This document shows, piece after piece, positions 7,344 through 16,356 of a DNA stretch of 64,000 nucleotides. Position numbers and translations under genes: made by a program. The DNA is from DUPU01 sp050952465 (GTDB lineage Bacteria > Bacillota > Dehalobacteriia > Dehalobacteriales > Dehalobacteriaceae): positions 434,001 to 498,000 of the forward strand of contig JBMNKZ010000005.1 in NCBI GenBank assembly GCA_050952465.1, read 5' to 3'. Numbering within the stretch: the first letter of the stretch is position 1; every line of letters begins with the position of its first letter. The notes under the pieces are model-generated. The model was not told where the DNA came from and did no database searches. It was given only the letters and a program-made list of their open reading frames with translations.

Positions 7344-7369
7344 AATTTATTTAAATCTTATGTTATAAT
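7341..7369 (+). promoter_or_regulatory. Sigma-A promoter of lexA
   Basis: TTGAAT (7341-7346), a 17-bp spacer and a perfect TATAAT (7364-7369) lie 34 bases before the lexA start. The -35 overlaps the SOS box, which gives classical autorepression. Confidence 0.85.
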
Positions 7370-7403
7370 TTAGCAAAGAAAATATAATAGCGAGGTGTTA
7401 AAA

Positions 7404-8021
7404 TTGTATGAAGATCTGTCAGAACGGCAAATAAGTATTTTGGATTATATAAAAAAAGAAATAAAAGCAAAGGGTTATCCCCCATCGGTTCGAGAGATCG
7501 GCAAAGCAGTTGGGCTGAGTTCCAGTTCCACAGTACATGGACATTTAAATGTTTTGGAACAAAAAGGCTATATCAGGAGAGATCCGACAAAACCCCGTGC
7601 TATTGAGGTTACTGATGGTGAGTATTGTCACATTCTAAAGGAAATGGTCAATATCCCTATCATTGGGAAGATTACCGCTGGACAACCGATTCTGGCCGTT
7701 GAAAATGTTGAAGATACTTTTCCCGTCCCCCTTGATTTTATTGGCTCTAAAAACTATTTATTTATGTTAAATGTTTTTGGAGATAGTATGGTTGAAGCCG
7801 GAATTTATGATGGGGACTATGTAATAATTGAAAAGACGAGCTATGCGGAAAATGGTGATATTGTAGCCGCGCTGATAGATGATGAAGCTACCATTAAAAG
7901 ATTCTTTAAAGAAAACGGGCATATTAGATTGCAGCCGGAAAACCGTTATATGTCCCCTATCATTGTTGATGAGGCAAAAATTTTAGGAAAAGTAGTGGGA
8001 TTATTCCGCAAGATGAAATAA
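7404..8021 (+). CDS. lexA: SOS response repressor LexA
   Basis: LexA represses DNA-damage genes and cleaves itself when bound to RecA filaments. The 205-residue protein has an N-terminal winged HTH (about residues 5-65), the cleavage site Ala92-Gly93, and the Ser128/Lys165 catalytic dyad (FGDSM and ATIKRF). I chose the TTG at 7404 because GAGGTG lies 6 bases upstream and the resulting N-terminus fits the family; a GTG at 7395 lies inside that ribosome binding site. The gene is autoregulated by the adjacent SOS box. Confidence 0.96.
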   Translation: MYEDLSERQISILDYIKKEIKAKGYPPSVREIGKAVGLSSSSTVHGHLNVLEQKGYIRRDPTKPRAIEVTDGEYCHILKEMVNIPIIGKITAGQPILAVENVEDTFPVPLDFIGSKNYLFMLNVFGDSMVEAGIYDGDYVIIEKTSYAENGDIVAALIDDEATIKRFFKENGHIRLQPENRYMSPIIVDEAKILGKVVGLFRKMK

Positions 8022-8044
8022 AGAAAGCTCTTAGGGGCTTTCTT
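8021..8044. terminator. Bidirectional terminator between lexA and ynbB
   Basis: The stem AAGAAAGC / GCTTTCTT with an 8-base loop sits between the two convergent genes and is flanked by A/T runs on both sides. Confidence 0.85.
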
Positions 8045-8046
8045 TA

Positions 8047-9291
8047 TTAAATCAGGCCGGCTCGGATCATATCTTTTACCGTTTCCGTAACCGCTAATTT
8101 CACGTGCTGACGGCTAGTTCCGCCCTGCATATATACAATATAAGGTTCTCGCATAGGGGCGTCGGCACTTAGTTCAATAGACGAACCCTGAATAAAAGCA
8201 CCAGCAGCCATAATTACCTGGTCATCATATCCAGGCATGTCCCATGCCTCCGGCGTAACATGAGAATCAATAGGTGAATAGCACTGAATCCCTCTGCAAA
8301 AAGCATTTACTCTTTCCCGGTTTCTTAGTTTAATGGCTTGAATTATATCCGTACGCCTCTCATCCGGTAAAGGCATTACTTCAAAGTCGAGTTCTAAACA
8401 TAAGGATGCGGTAAATATTGCTCCCCAAAGAGCTTCTCCCACAACATGGGGTGCATTAAAAAGTCCTTGATAGAATAAGCGGTTATTCCCTAGGCTAGGG
8501 CCGATTTCTTTTCCAATTCCAGGAGCTGTTAATCTTGCTGCGGCACGATCAACCAGATCTTTCCGTCCCACAATATATCCTCCGCACGGAGCAATCCCTC
8601 CACCAGGGTTTTTGATTAAAGATCCGGCAATAAGATCAGCCCCTGCCTCTAATGGTTCTCTTTCTTCTACAAATTCTCCATAACAATTGTCCACAAAAAT
8701 AATTAGGTTTGGCCATTTTCTTTTTAGAATTTTTGTCACGTTTGAAATCTCTTCAATCGTTAAAGACGGTCGCCACTGATATCCTTTTGAACGTTGTAGA
8801 GAAACCATGCGAGTTTCCGGTGTAATAGACTCTACTAAAGCATTAACATTTACAGATCCATCTTCATCAAACGGGAACTCACGATATTTAATACCGAGTT
8901 CTCTCAGGGTACCTGCTTCTTTTTGTTCAGAGCCAATTACTTTAGTAAGAGTATCATAAGGTTTTCCTACTGCCAACAGTTCATCACCTGGTAAAAGATT
9001 GCCAAAAAGACATAAGGTGATAGCGTGGGTTCCGGAAACAACTTGATGCCGTACTAAGGCATCTTCCCCTTGAAAAATCTCTGCATAGACTTCTTCCAAT
9101 CCTTCTCTTCCAACATCATTATAGCCATAGCCAGTTGAGGACATAAGATGTAGCTCTGAGATTCTATGTCTGCGAAAGGAAGTTAAAATCTTATTTAAAT
9201 TGTAACTTACTATTTCATTAATATGTTCTTCTTGTTTTTTTGCGGCAGCTTCTGCTGATTTTACTAAAATATCTATGTCTATTTTCTTCAT
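8047..9291 (-). CDS. ynbB: PLP-dependent methionine gamma-lyase family protein (YnbB)
   Basis: The 414-residue protein belongs to the fold-type I PLP enzymes annotated as methionine gamma-lyase family or aluminium resistance protein. The likely Schiff-base lysine is in SLIKNPGGG, and the preceding DNCYGE provides the cofactor Asp. Its substrate has not been established for the family. As in B. subtilis it lies next to spoVK, but the GTPase gene hflX usually found between them is absent. An AGGAGGAC ribosome binding site precedes the ATG. Confidence 0.9.
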   Translation of the reverse strand: MKKIDIDILVKSAEAAAKKQEEHINEIVSYNLNKILTSFRRHRISELHLMSSTGYGYNDVGREGLEEVYAEIFQGEDALVRHQVVSGTHAITLCLFGNLLPGDELLAVGKPYDTLTKVIGSEQKEAGTLRELGIKYREFPFDEDGSVNVNALVESITPETRMVSLQRSKGYQWRPSLTIEEISNVTKILKRKWPNLIIFVDNCYGEFVEEREPLEAGADLIAGSLIKNPGGGIAPCGGYIVGRKDLVDRAAARLTAPGIGKEIGPSLGNNRLFYQGLFNAPHVVGEALWGAIFTASLCLELDFEVMPLPDERRTDIIQAIKLRNRERVNAFCRGIQCYSPIDSHVTPEAWDMPGYDDQVIMAAGAFIQGSSIELSADAPMREPYIVYMQGGTSRQHVKLAVTETVKDMIRAGLI

Positions 9292-9386
9292 AATGTCCTC
9301 CTGAAATTTTGCATATTGTTAATTGTATCGTCTTTATTATTTATTGGCAACTTTTAATCCTCATTTTTAGTTTCATATGGTCCATT

Positions 9387-10349
9387 TTAGTGTTTATAAC
9401 TTTTGGTAGAGGCTTTAATAATATCCAGTGTTTCTATGGTCATCAGGTCTTCCCGGGTGGTCTTTTCTTTACGGATCAACCGTACTGCCTGCTGCCGCAT
9501 GGCAGACTCTACAATGTTTCTTACGAAACGGGCATTCCCTGAGTGTTCGGAGCCGGCATGTGAGCGGAGAATCCTATCCAAAGCAATTTGGGCATCTTTG
9601 GTTAATTGATACTGTCTGGCTCTAACCATCAAGTTAGCAATTTCTAATAATTCCTCAATTTTATAGTCTGGAAAATCAATATGCAGGGGAAATCTGGATC
9701 TCAGTCCGGGATTGGTTCTTAAAAACCACTCCATTTCATCTTTGTATCCGGCGAGAATTAAGATTAGATTGTCTTTATGGTCTTCCATTGCTTTTACCAG
9801 GACATCAATTGCTTCTTTGCCGAAATCTTTTTCCCCGCCCCTGGCCAAAGAGTATGCCTCATCAATAAAAAGCACCCCTCCTAGGGCCTTTTTTAACTGT
9901 TCCCGGGTCTTTTGAGCGGTATGACCGATATACTCCCCTACTAAATCCGCTCGTTCCACCTCTACTAAATGTCCCTTTTGCAGGACTCCGATTTCCTTAT
10001 AAAGCTTGGCCACGATTCTGGCTACGGTAGTCTTTCCGGTACCGGGATTACCTTTAAATATAGCATGCAAAACTGTAGGTTCGGCTGCTAATTTTTCCTT
10101 AGCACGTCTTTTTTGTATTTCCACAAAGGCCTGCACTTCAAAGATAACCTTTTTTACATCCCTTAATCCAATGAGAGTATCTAATTCTCTAAATATTTCT
10201 TGCACGCGGGGATTATCAATGGAATTTTCAGTATCTTGCCCTTGGTCTTCTTTTTTTATTTCCCTATCCCCTTTTTTACTATTAGAAAGAGAAGAGATGG
10301 TCTCAAAAACTTTTTTCCCTCCTGGTTTAAAGCTCATTTTAATTTCCAC
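9387..10349 (-). CDS. spoVK: Stage V sporulation protein K, AAA+ ATPase
   Basis: The protein of about 320 residues is a CbxX/CfqX-type AAA+ ATPase. Walker A GNPGTGKT is at about 100-107 and Walker B VLFIDEAY at about 159-166; arginine-finger motifs follow. SpoVK is needed for spore maturation in B. subtilis, with an unknown client. A charged N-terminal tail of about 45 residues precedes the ATPase domain. I prefer the GTG at 10347-10349 because GAGGTG lies 6 bases upstream; the next in-frame GTG upstream is part of that site. It sits between ynbB and hfq, as in Bacillus. Confidence 0.9.
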   Translation of the reverse strand: MEIKMSFKPGGKKVFETISSLSNSKKGDREIKKEDQGQDTENSIDNPRVQEIFRELDTLIGLRDVKKVIFEVQAFVEIQKRRAKEKLAAEPTVLHAIFKGNPGTGKTTVARIVAKLYKEIGVLQKGHLVEVERADLVGEYIGHTAQKTREQLKKALGGVLFIDEAYSLARGGEKDFGKEAIDVLVKAMEDHKDNLILILAGYKDEMEWFLRTNPGLRSRFPLHIDFPDYKIEELLEIANLMVRARQYQLTKDAQIALDRILRSHAGSEHSGNARFVRNIVESAMRQQAVRLIRKEKTTREDLMTIETLDIIKASTKSYKH

Positions 10350-10512
10350 ATCTGTCACCTCTTGAAAGAAGGGATATTAGTATCATTATATTTTCCATTC
10401 TTTACTTTGTGCACAGTAAGTAGCTTGGGCTCATAAAATAACTATGCCGGGATTCTTTCGATTAGAGACCATAGATAAACAAGCTTATTAAAATAAAATG
10501 ATAAAATAAAAA

Positions 10513-10533
10513 GGGCTACATGATATGCAGCCC
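10513..10533 (-). terminator. Rho-independent terminator of hfq
   Basis: On the minus strand the stem GGGCTGCAT / ATGTAGCCC (one mismatch, 3-base loop) is followed by TTTTTATTTTAT. It starts 26 bases past the hfq stop. Confidence 0.85.
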
Positions 10534-10558
10534 CTACAATATTTAAATAAATAAAATT

Positions 10559-10795
10559 TTATTCAGACTTTTCCATCATGATATTTACCGGTTTATTGGG
10601 CATTATCGTAGAAATGGCGTGTTTATAAACCATTTGCTGCTTTCCTTCTACGTCCATCACTACGGTAAAACTATCAAAACCCCGAACAAACCCTTTTATT
10701 TGGAAACCATTTACTAGGAAAATGGTTACTCCCGTATTGTCTTTCCTTACCTGATTAAGAAAAAAGTCTTGTAAATTAAAATTACTCTTTGTCAT
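10559..10795 (-). CDS. hfq: RNA chaperone Hfq
   Basis: The 78-residue Sm-like protein forms a hexameric ring that binds small RNAs and mRNAs. The Sm1 motif (QDFFLNQVRKDNTGVTIFLVNG start), FDSF and the Sm2 motif YKHAIST are all present, and the length is typical of Gram-positive Hfq. It lies directly downstream of miaA, the order conserved across most bacteria. A terminator follows it, so it ends the mutS-mutL-miaA-hfq run. Confidence 0.97.
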   Translation of the reverse strand: MTKSNFNLQDFFLNQVRKDNTGVTIFLVNGFQIKGFVRGFDSFTVVMDVEGKQQMVYKHAISTIMPNKPVNIMMEKSE

Positions 10796-10824
10796 AAAAT
10801 TCCCTCCAACATTTGGTATTTGTA

Positions 10825-11769
10825 TTATTCTACAGCATTTCCCAGAGTCCTGCTAATATAGTCAGTTATTTTTTCAGCACAAATAATTTTTTTAGAATAA
10901 TCCTTTATATTAAACCATTTGATTCTTTGATCCCGTTTAAACCAAGTAAACTGCCTCTTAGCAAAATGTCTTGTATCTCTTTTCAATAGGCAAATTGCCT
11001 CTTCTTTGGTAAGTATTCCGGTTAAATAGGCAGCAATATGTCTATAGCCTAACCCTTGCATTGGCTTTAGCCTTGGAGAATAACCCTTTTTAAGCAGTTG
11101 ATGCACTTCTTCAATTAGTCCGTCCCGAATCATTTGATCTACCCTTTGATTTATTCTTTCGTACAGGTCATGTCTTTCGCAAAAAAGGCCAACCATTGCA
11201 GTAGTATAGGATAATTGATTATTCTGTTCCTGCTGAATTGAGGAGAGTGTTTTCCCTGTTTGATAATAAATTTCTAAAGCCCGGACAATACGGCGTAAAT
11301 CATTAGGATGCAGCCTTTGAGCAGTATCCGGATCCACTGATAAAAGTTTCCGGTGCAAATGCTCATTACCAAAATGTTCTCCTTCTTTAAATAATCTTTT
11401 TCTTAAATCAGCATCCCTCTCTATTTTTGGGAAATTATAGGGATCAATTACAGAGTTAACATATAATCCTGTACCGCCTACTAATAAAGGAATTTTGCCT
11501 TTTTCATTAATTTCCTGAATAAGCTTACGTACTAGAAATTGAAAATCGGCAACGCTAAAATTCTCATCGGGATCGAGGATATCGATCAGATGATGAGGTA
11601 TCGCTTTACCATTTGAACTAATCATTTCATGTTTTTTGATTTTAGCCGTACCGATATCCATTCCTCGGTAAACCTGCATAGAATCGGCTGAGATTACTTC
11701 TCCATCAACATTCGCCGCTATTTCTAGTGAAATTTCGGTTTTTCCTACTGCAGTAGGTCCCACAATCAC
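10825..11769 (-). CDS. miaA: tRNA dimethylallyltransferase MiaA
   Basis: MiaA adds a dimethylallyl group to A37 of tRNAs reading UNN codons; MiaB, also in this window, then methylthiolates it. The P-loop GPTAVGKT is near the N-terminus, followed by the substrate-binding SADSMQVYRGMDIGTAK. With the GTG at 11767-11769 the protein begins one strand short of normal (MIVGPTA). In-frame codons upstream restore the usual N-terminus (about INKEKLIVIVG), and an ATT codon at 11788-11790 has a GGAGAAGGTG site 5 bases before it, so an AUU start is plausible. The gene follows mutL closely and is co-transcribed with it. Confidence 0.95.
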   Translation of the reverse strand: MIVGPTAVGKTEISLEIAANVDGEVISADSMQVYRGMDIGTAKIKKHEMISSNGKAIPHHLIDILDPDENFSVADFQFLVRKLIQEINEKGKIPLLVGGTGLYVNSVIDPYNFPKIERDADLRKRLFKEGEHFGNEHLHRKLLSVDPDTAQRLHPNDLRRIVRALEIYYQTGKTLSSIQQEQNNQLSYTTAMVGLFCERHDLYERINQRVDQMIRDGLIEEVHQLLKKGYSPRLKPMQGLGYRHIAAYLTGILTKEEAICLLKRDTRHFAKRQFTWFKRDQRIKWFNIKDYSKKIICAEKITDYISRTLGNAVE

Positions 11770-11819
11770 GATTAGCTTCTCTTTATTAATTTTATCACCT
11801 TCTCCCTTGGTTAATTAAG

Positions 11820-13628
11820 TTAAGTGCGTAAAAACCTGCGCTTAATTTCCTCGTAAGATAAAGAAATAAATATTGGCCTTCCGTGAGGACAAGTAAATGG
11901 GTTCTTCGCCAAACTTAATTGTTCCAGTAAAAAATTAATGTCGGATTCTGCGAGATAACTATTTCCTTTAATTGCACTTTTGCAGGCTAAGGAAAACAGT
12001 CTTTCCTCGTCAATAGTTTCCATAATAGAATTACGAGACCCGCTACCTAGTTTTTCCAATAAATCCAATAATAATTCCTGAGAGTTTCCTCCTAAATGCC
12101 ATCTAGGTACTCCTCTTAACAAAAATGTATTTTGCCCAAAATGTTCCAAGATAAATCCTATGTCGGCTAATTTTATGATGTTATCAATCAGCCAGACTTT
12201 TTGTTCAGATGTTAATTCGATGGTTATCGGAACAGCAAGAAGACTTGATGCTGATGGCTGCTTGCGGAAGCTCTCTAAAATCTTCTCATAACGGATTCTT
12301 TCGTGGGCAGCATGTTGGTCAATAATATATAGGCTATTTGGTCCCGAAGCAATAATGTAGGTCCCTTCAATTTGCCCTAAAGCTTTTAATGATGAAATAA
12401 AAGAGGCATCTCCCTGATGTTCAATAGTACCAGGTATATTGTTAGTGTCCGGTGTACTTTTTTTATTTTGATAATCCGTTACTTTAGTTTCATCATTTGA
12501 CTTATATTTACCTATATCATTAATATAATAAATCTTGGTATCATCATAACATGTCGGATTATCATTTTTCCCAAAAATTTCATGCTGGATGGGAGCCGGT
12601 TCTCTGCTCCCGGGCTTTTCTTTAATTTGAGGAATGGACACCAAGGGGTTACTAAGAGCTGAATTAATTGATGCCATCAGAGCTTCTTTAATGGGGAAAA
12701 TATCCCTGAATTTTACCTCTAGCTTAGCGGGATGAACATTGACGTCAAAAAGCTCGGGACTAAGCTCAAAAAATAAAATGGCAATAGGATATCTTTTTCG
12801 GGGGATCCTGGTATGAAAGGCTTCCTCCAGAGCATCAGTCAATTCTTGACTTTTAATTAATCTCCCATTAAGAAAAAAACTATAATAATGTCTTGAAGAA
12901 CGAGTCAGCTGCGGTGTAGATATTAATCCCTTAATTAAAGGATTTTGCTCATGGCTTACCTTCTTCATATTTTTCAGCACTTCACTGCCGTAAACGGAAA
13001 AAACAACCTGGTCTAAGCTACCGTTCCCGGGAGTTTTTAAAATACTTCTCTTTTCATGAATCAATTCAAAGGCGATATCCGGATAGGACATGGCGATTCT
13101 TCCTACTAGATCTGAGATGCTGCTTAATTCTGCGGAGGTGGATTTTAAGAATTTTCTTCTGGCCGGAGTATTATAGAATAAATCATCTATTGTTATTTCC
13201 GTACCGACGGGGCATCCTATTTCTTCTAGCCTTTTTTGCTCCCCGCCGATAATTTGCAAAGAATAACCGATGGTACTATTCTTGGTACGGGAAGAAACAG
13301 TCATTTTTGAGACTGCTCCAATAGAAGGTAATGCCTCGCCTCTAAAACCTAAGGTTCTTAAAGAATATAGGTCGTTGACACTTTTAATCTTACTAGTAGC
13401 GTGACGAAGCACGGCTACACTTAAGTCATCAGAGGGTATTCCCTCTCCGTTATCTAAAATTTGAATCCTCTTTTTTCCCCCTTCAACTAGGGTGATTTTG
13501 ATGCGGGTGCTGCCGGCATCGATGGAATTTTCCAATAACTCCTTTACCACCGAGACAGGGCGTTCTACTACCTCCCCGGCGGCAATTTGATTAGCGGTTA
13601 AAGGATCAAGAATATTGATTTTCCCCAT
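11820..13628 (-). CDS. mutL: DNA mismatch repair endonuclease MutL
   Basis: The 602-residue protein has the GHKL ATPase domain (ENSIDAGS, DNGEGI, GFRGEALPSI) at residues 1-330, a variable linker, and a C-terminal domain with the endonuclease metal motif DQHAAHERIRYE at about 437-448. It is therefore a nicking MutL of the MutH-independent type. ACKSAIKGN and CPHGRPI complete the nuclease site. The ATG at 13626-13628 follows GAAGGAG; an in-frame TTG five codons upstream is inside that site. It lies 40 bp from mutS. Confidence 0.97.
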   Translation of the reverse strand: MGKINILDPLTANQIAAGEVVERPVSVVKELLENSIDAGSTRIKITLVEGGKKRIQILDNGEGIPSDDLSVAVLRHATSKIKSVNDLYSLRTLGFRGEALPSIGAVSKMTVSSRTKNSTIGYSLQIIGGEQKRLEEIGCPVGTEITIDDLFYNTPARRKFLKSTSAELSSISDLVGRIAMSYPDIAFELIHEKRSILKTPGNGSLDQVVFSVYGSEVLKNMKKVSHEQNPLIKGLISTPQLTRSSRHYYSFFLNGRLIKSQELTDALEEAFHTRIPRKRYPIAILFFELSPELFDVNVHPAKLEVKFRDIFPIKEALMASINSALSNPLVSIPQIKEKPGSREPAPIQHEIFGKNDNPTCYDDTKIYYINDIGKYKSNDETKVTDYQNKKSTPDTNNIPGTIEHQGDASFISSLKALGQIEGTYIIASGPNSLYIIDQHAAHERIRYEKILESFRKQPSASSLLAVPITIELTSEQKVWLIDNIIKLADIGFILEHFGQNTFLLRGVPRWHLGGNSQELLLDLLEKLGSGSRNSIMETIDEERLFSLACKSAIKGNSYLAESDINFLLEQLSLAKNPFTCPHGRPIFISLSYEEIKRRFLRT

Positions 13629-13666
13629 TTGTTTCTCCTTCAAATAATCCTTAGGATTTTTACATT

Positions 13667-16291
13667 TTAGCTTTCTTTATTTTTTAGCTTCTGTTGCCAC
13701 TGATTTAATTTAAGTAAAGCATCCAAGGGTGTCAGATTATTTAAATTCAAGGATTCTAATTCAATGATAATCGGATTTTTCGGAGGCTCCGGGACAAAAA
13801 AGCTCATTTGCAACGTTTTTTCTTTTTCCCCCAGTTTTACTATTTGTTGATCCGCGGGAATATCGGTTTGTTCCAATTCCCATAAAATTTCTGTGGCTCG
13901 ATTTAAAACTTCCTCTGGTAATCCAGCCAATTTTGCTACCTGAATGCCATAACTTTTATCAGTTCCGCCGGGGATAATTTTTCTTAAAAAAATAATCCCC
14001 CCTTCTTTTTCTTTCACGGCTACGGAATAATTTTTTACTTGGGGATACTTTTCCGCTAGTTCAGTAAGCTCATGATAATGGGTAGCAAAAAGAGTTCTTG
14101 CACCGATTTTCGGTTTTAAAAGATATTCCACAACCGCCCAAGCAATGCTTAAGCCGTCATAAGTACTGGTACCCCGGCCGATCTCATCCAAAATGATTAG
14201 ACTGGATTTTGTGGCATGCCTTAAAATATGGGATGTTTCACACATTTCCACCATAAAAGTACTTTGCCCCCCAGCTAAGTCATCCGCTGCCCCCACCCGG
14301 GTAAATATTCTGTCCACCAAGCCTATTTTCGCCTTGGATGCAGGCACAAAACAGCCGATTTGCGCCATCAGGACACTAAGGGCTATTTGTCTCATATAAG
14401 TCGATTTACCGGCCATATTTGGGCCTGTAATGAGACATATTTGATGCTCATCGTGGTCAAGGTAAGCATCATTGGGAATAAATCCGCTGCCGATTATTTT
14501 TTCTACTACCGGATGACGGCCGTCCACAATATGAAGGATATCATCATCATCGGAAATTTCAGGTTTGATATAGCCGTTTTCCAGTGATACTTGGGCAAAG
14601 GACAGTAATACATCCAGATGGGCAATTACACCGGCCGTCTGTTGAATTCTTTTAGCGTTTTGAGCAATATTTTCTTTAATTTCATTAAACAATGAGAACT
14701 CTTTTTGGGCAAGTTTCTCACCTGCTCCTAAGATCTTATTCTCCCAGTCCTTTAATTCCTGGGTAATGTATCGCTCTGCATTAGCCAAAGTTTGTTTCCG
14801 GATGTAATTATCAGGCACAGAGGATAAATTAGCCCTTGTTACTTCCAGATAATAACCGAAAACCTTATTAAAACCAACCTTAAGAGATTTAATCCCAGTC
14901 CGAGCTTTTTCCGTTGCTTCTAGTTTGGCAATCCATTCTTTACCGTGAGTGGTCATTGATTTTAACTCATCGACTTCTTCGTTATAACCATCCTTGATAA
15001 TTCCTCCATCTCTAGTTGATACAGGAGGCTCATTATTTATTCCTTGTTCTATCAGGTCATAAATATCTGTCAAAGGATCCAGCAAATCATACAATTCTTG
15101 TAATTGATTACTGTTTAGAGCAAAAAGCAATTGACGTATTTCCGGAAGTACAGTGATGGAATTTTTTAAACTGATTAAATCTCTGGGATTAGCGTTACCG
15201 AAAGCAATCCTGCTGATCAGCCTCTCTAAATCATAGATTTTCTTTAGTAACAGACGTAGATCTTCTCGGACAAAAACATTATCCATCAGTTCTTCTACGG
15301 CATTTAATCGTTCTATAATGTCCTGCTTATTAAGTAATGGTTTTTCAATCCATTGTTTAATTAATCGTGCACCCAAAGCCGTAACCGTTCTATCCAATAC
15401 CCAAAGTAGAGTTCCTTTTTTTTGACCGTCTCGAATAGTGGCGGTAAGTTCCAGGTTTCTTCTGGTACTCTGGTCAATCATCATAAAAGAAGATATGGAG
15501 TAAACAGAAAGATCATGCAAATAAGATAAATCCTTTTTTTGGGTCTCCGCTAAAACGGACAAAACCAGTCCTACGGCCGCAACTGCGGCAGGGAAGTCTG
15601 ACAAACCTAAAGCATCTAAGGAGTTAATCTGAAAATGGTTTTTAATAATTTGGACAGATTCGGAAATGAAATACTTATCCTCAGAGAACTTTGTAATGGT
15701 TACATTTAAAGTTCCGGTCAGCCTATTGCGGAAAGATTCATTATGATAAAGGGAAAGAGGTAAAATAATTTCCTTTGGATTAATGCGAGCAATTTCATCA
15801 AAAAACTTTTGCTCAAAACTATCTCCTGATATTTCAGTTGCCATAAATTCTCCGGTAGAAATATCCGTATAGGCGATGCCGTAAGCAGCATCATTAAAAT
15901 AAACCGCTAATAGATAATTGGGACTAGATTCCTGAAGCATGTTAGCTTCCAGCACTGTGCCAGGTGTGATAATGCGTATTACTTCCCGTTTAACAATCCC
16001 CTTCGCTAGCTTAGGGTCTTCTACCTGTTCACAAATCGCTACCTTGTATCCTTTACCGATTAATTTTGCCAGGTAACCTTCCACCGCATGATAAGGAACC
16101 CCGCACATGGGTACTTTAGTATCATTTCCTCCATCCCGAGCAGTTAGGGTTATTTCTAGCTCACGAGCTGCTGTTACGGCATCATCAAAAAACATTTCAT
16201 AAAAGTCACCTAACCGAAAAAAAAGAAGGGCATCTTTATGATTAGCTTTTATAGTCTGGTATTGCTTCATCATAGGTGTTAGGTTAGACAA
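13667..16291 (-). CDS. mutS: DNA mismatch recognition ATPase MutS
   Basis: The 874-residue protein recognises mismatches and recruits MutL. The Phe-X-Glu wedge is F30-Y-E32 (GDFYEMF), and the C-terminal ABC ATPase has Walker A GPNMAGKST, signature-region GQSTFM and Walker B LIILDEIGRGTS. The start is TTG with a GGGGGAGC site 6 bases upstream. It is the head of the mutS-mutL-miaA-hfq run and is separated from ricA by a terminator. Confidence 0.97.
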   Translation of the reverse strand: MSNLTPMMKQYQTIKANHKDALLFFRLGDFYEMFFDDAVTAARELEITLTARDGGNDTKVPMCGVPYHAVEGYLAKLIGKGYKVAICEQVEDPKLAKGIVKREVIRIITPGTVLEANMLQESSPNYLLAVYFNDAAYGIAYTDISTGEFMATEISGDSFEQKFFDEIARINPKEIILPLSLYHNESFRNRLTGTLNVTITKFSEDKYFISESVQIIKNHFQINSLDALGLSDFPAAVAAVGLVLSVLAETQKKDLSYLHDLSVYSISSFMMIDQSTRRNLELTATIRDGQKKGTLLWVLDRTVTALGARLIKQWIEKPLLNKQDIIERLNAVEELMDNVFVREDLRLLLKKIYDLERLISRIAFGNANPRDLISLKNSITVLPEIRQLLFALNSNQLQELYDLLDPLTDIYDLIEQGINNEPPVSTRDGGIIKDGYNEEVDELKSMTTHGKEWIAKLEATEKARTGIKSLKVGFNKVFGYYLEVTRANLSSVPDNYIRKQTLANAERYITQELKDWENKILGAGEKLAQKEFSLFNEIKENIAQNAKRIQQTAGVIAHLDVLLSFAQVSLENGYIKPEISDDDDILHIVDGRHPVVEKIIGSGFIPNDAYLDHDEHQICLITGPNMAGKSTYMRQIALSVLMAQIGCFVPASKAKIGLVDRIFTRVGAADDLAGGQSTFMVEMCETSHILRHATKSSLIILDEIGRGTSTYDGLSIAWAVVEYLLKPKIGARTLFATHYHELTELAEKYPQVKNYSVAVKEKEGGIIFLRKIIPGGTDKSYGIQVAKLAGLPEEVLNRATEILWELEQTDIPADQQIVKLGEKEKTLQMSFFVPEPPKNPIIIELESLNLNNLTPLDALLKLNQWQQKLKNKES

Positions 16292-16316
16292 ATTTAAGCT
16301 CCCCCCCTGCTTAAAA

Positions 16317-16347
16317 AAAGTCCTTGAAAGCTGGTTTCAAGGACTTT
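16317..16347 (-). terminator. Strong Rho-independent terminator between ricA and mutS
   Basis: A perfect 13-bp stem (AAAGTCCTTGAAA and its complement) with a 5-base loop is followed by seven T on the minus strand. It ends the miaB-ricA transcript just before the mutS ribosome binding site, so mutS should have its own promoter or depend on readthrough. Confidence 0.92.
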
Positions 16348-16356
16348 CATTAATGA

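Noticed and set aside
14193..14587. Open frames on the plus strand inside mutS
   Set aside because: They lie opposite a well-conserved MutS frame, have no ribosome binding sites and no recognisable domains.
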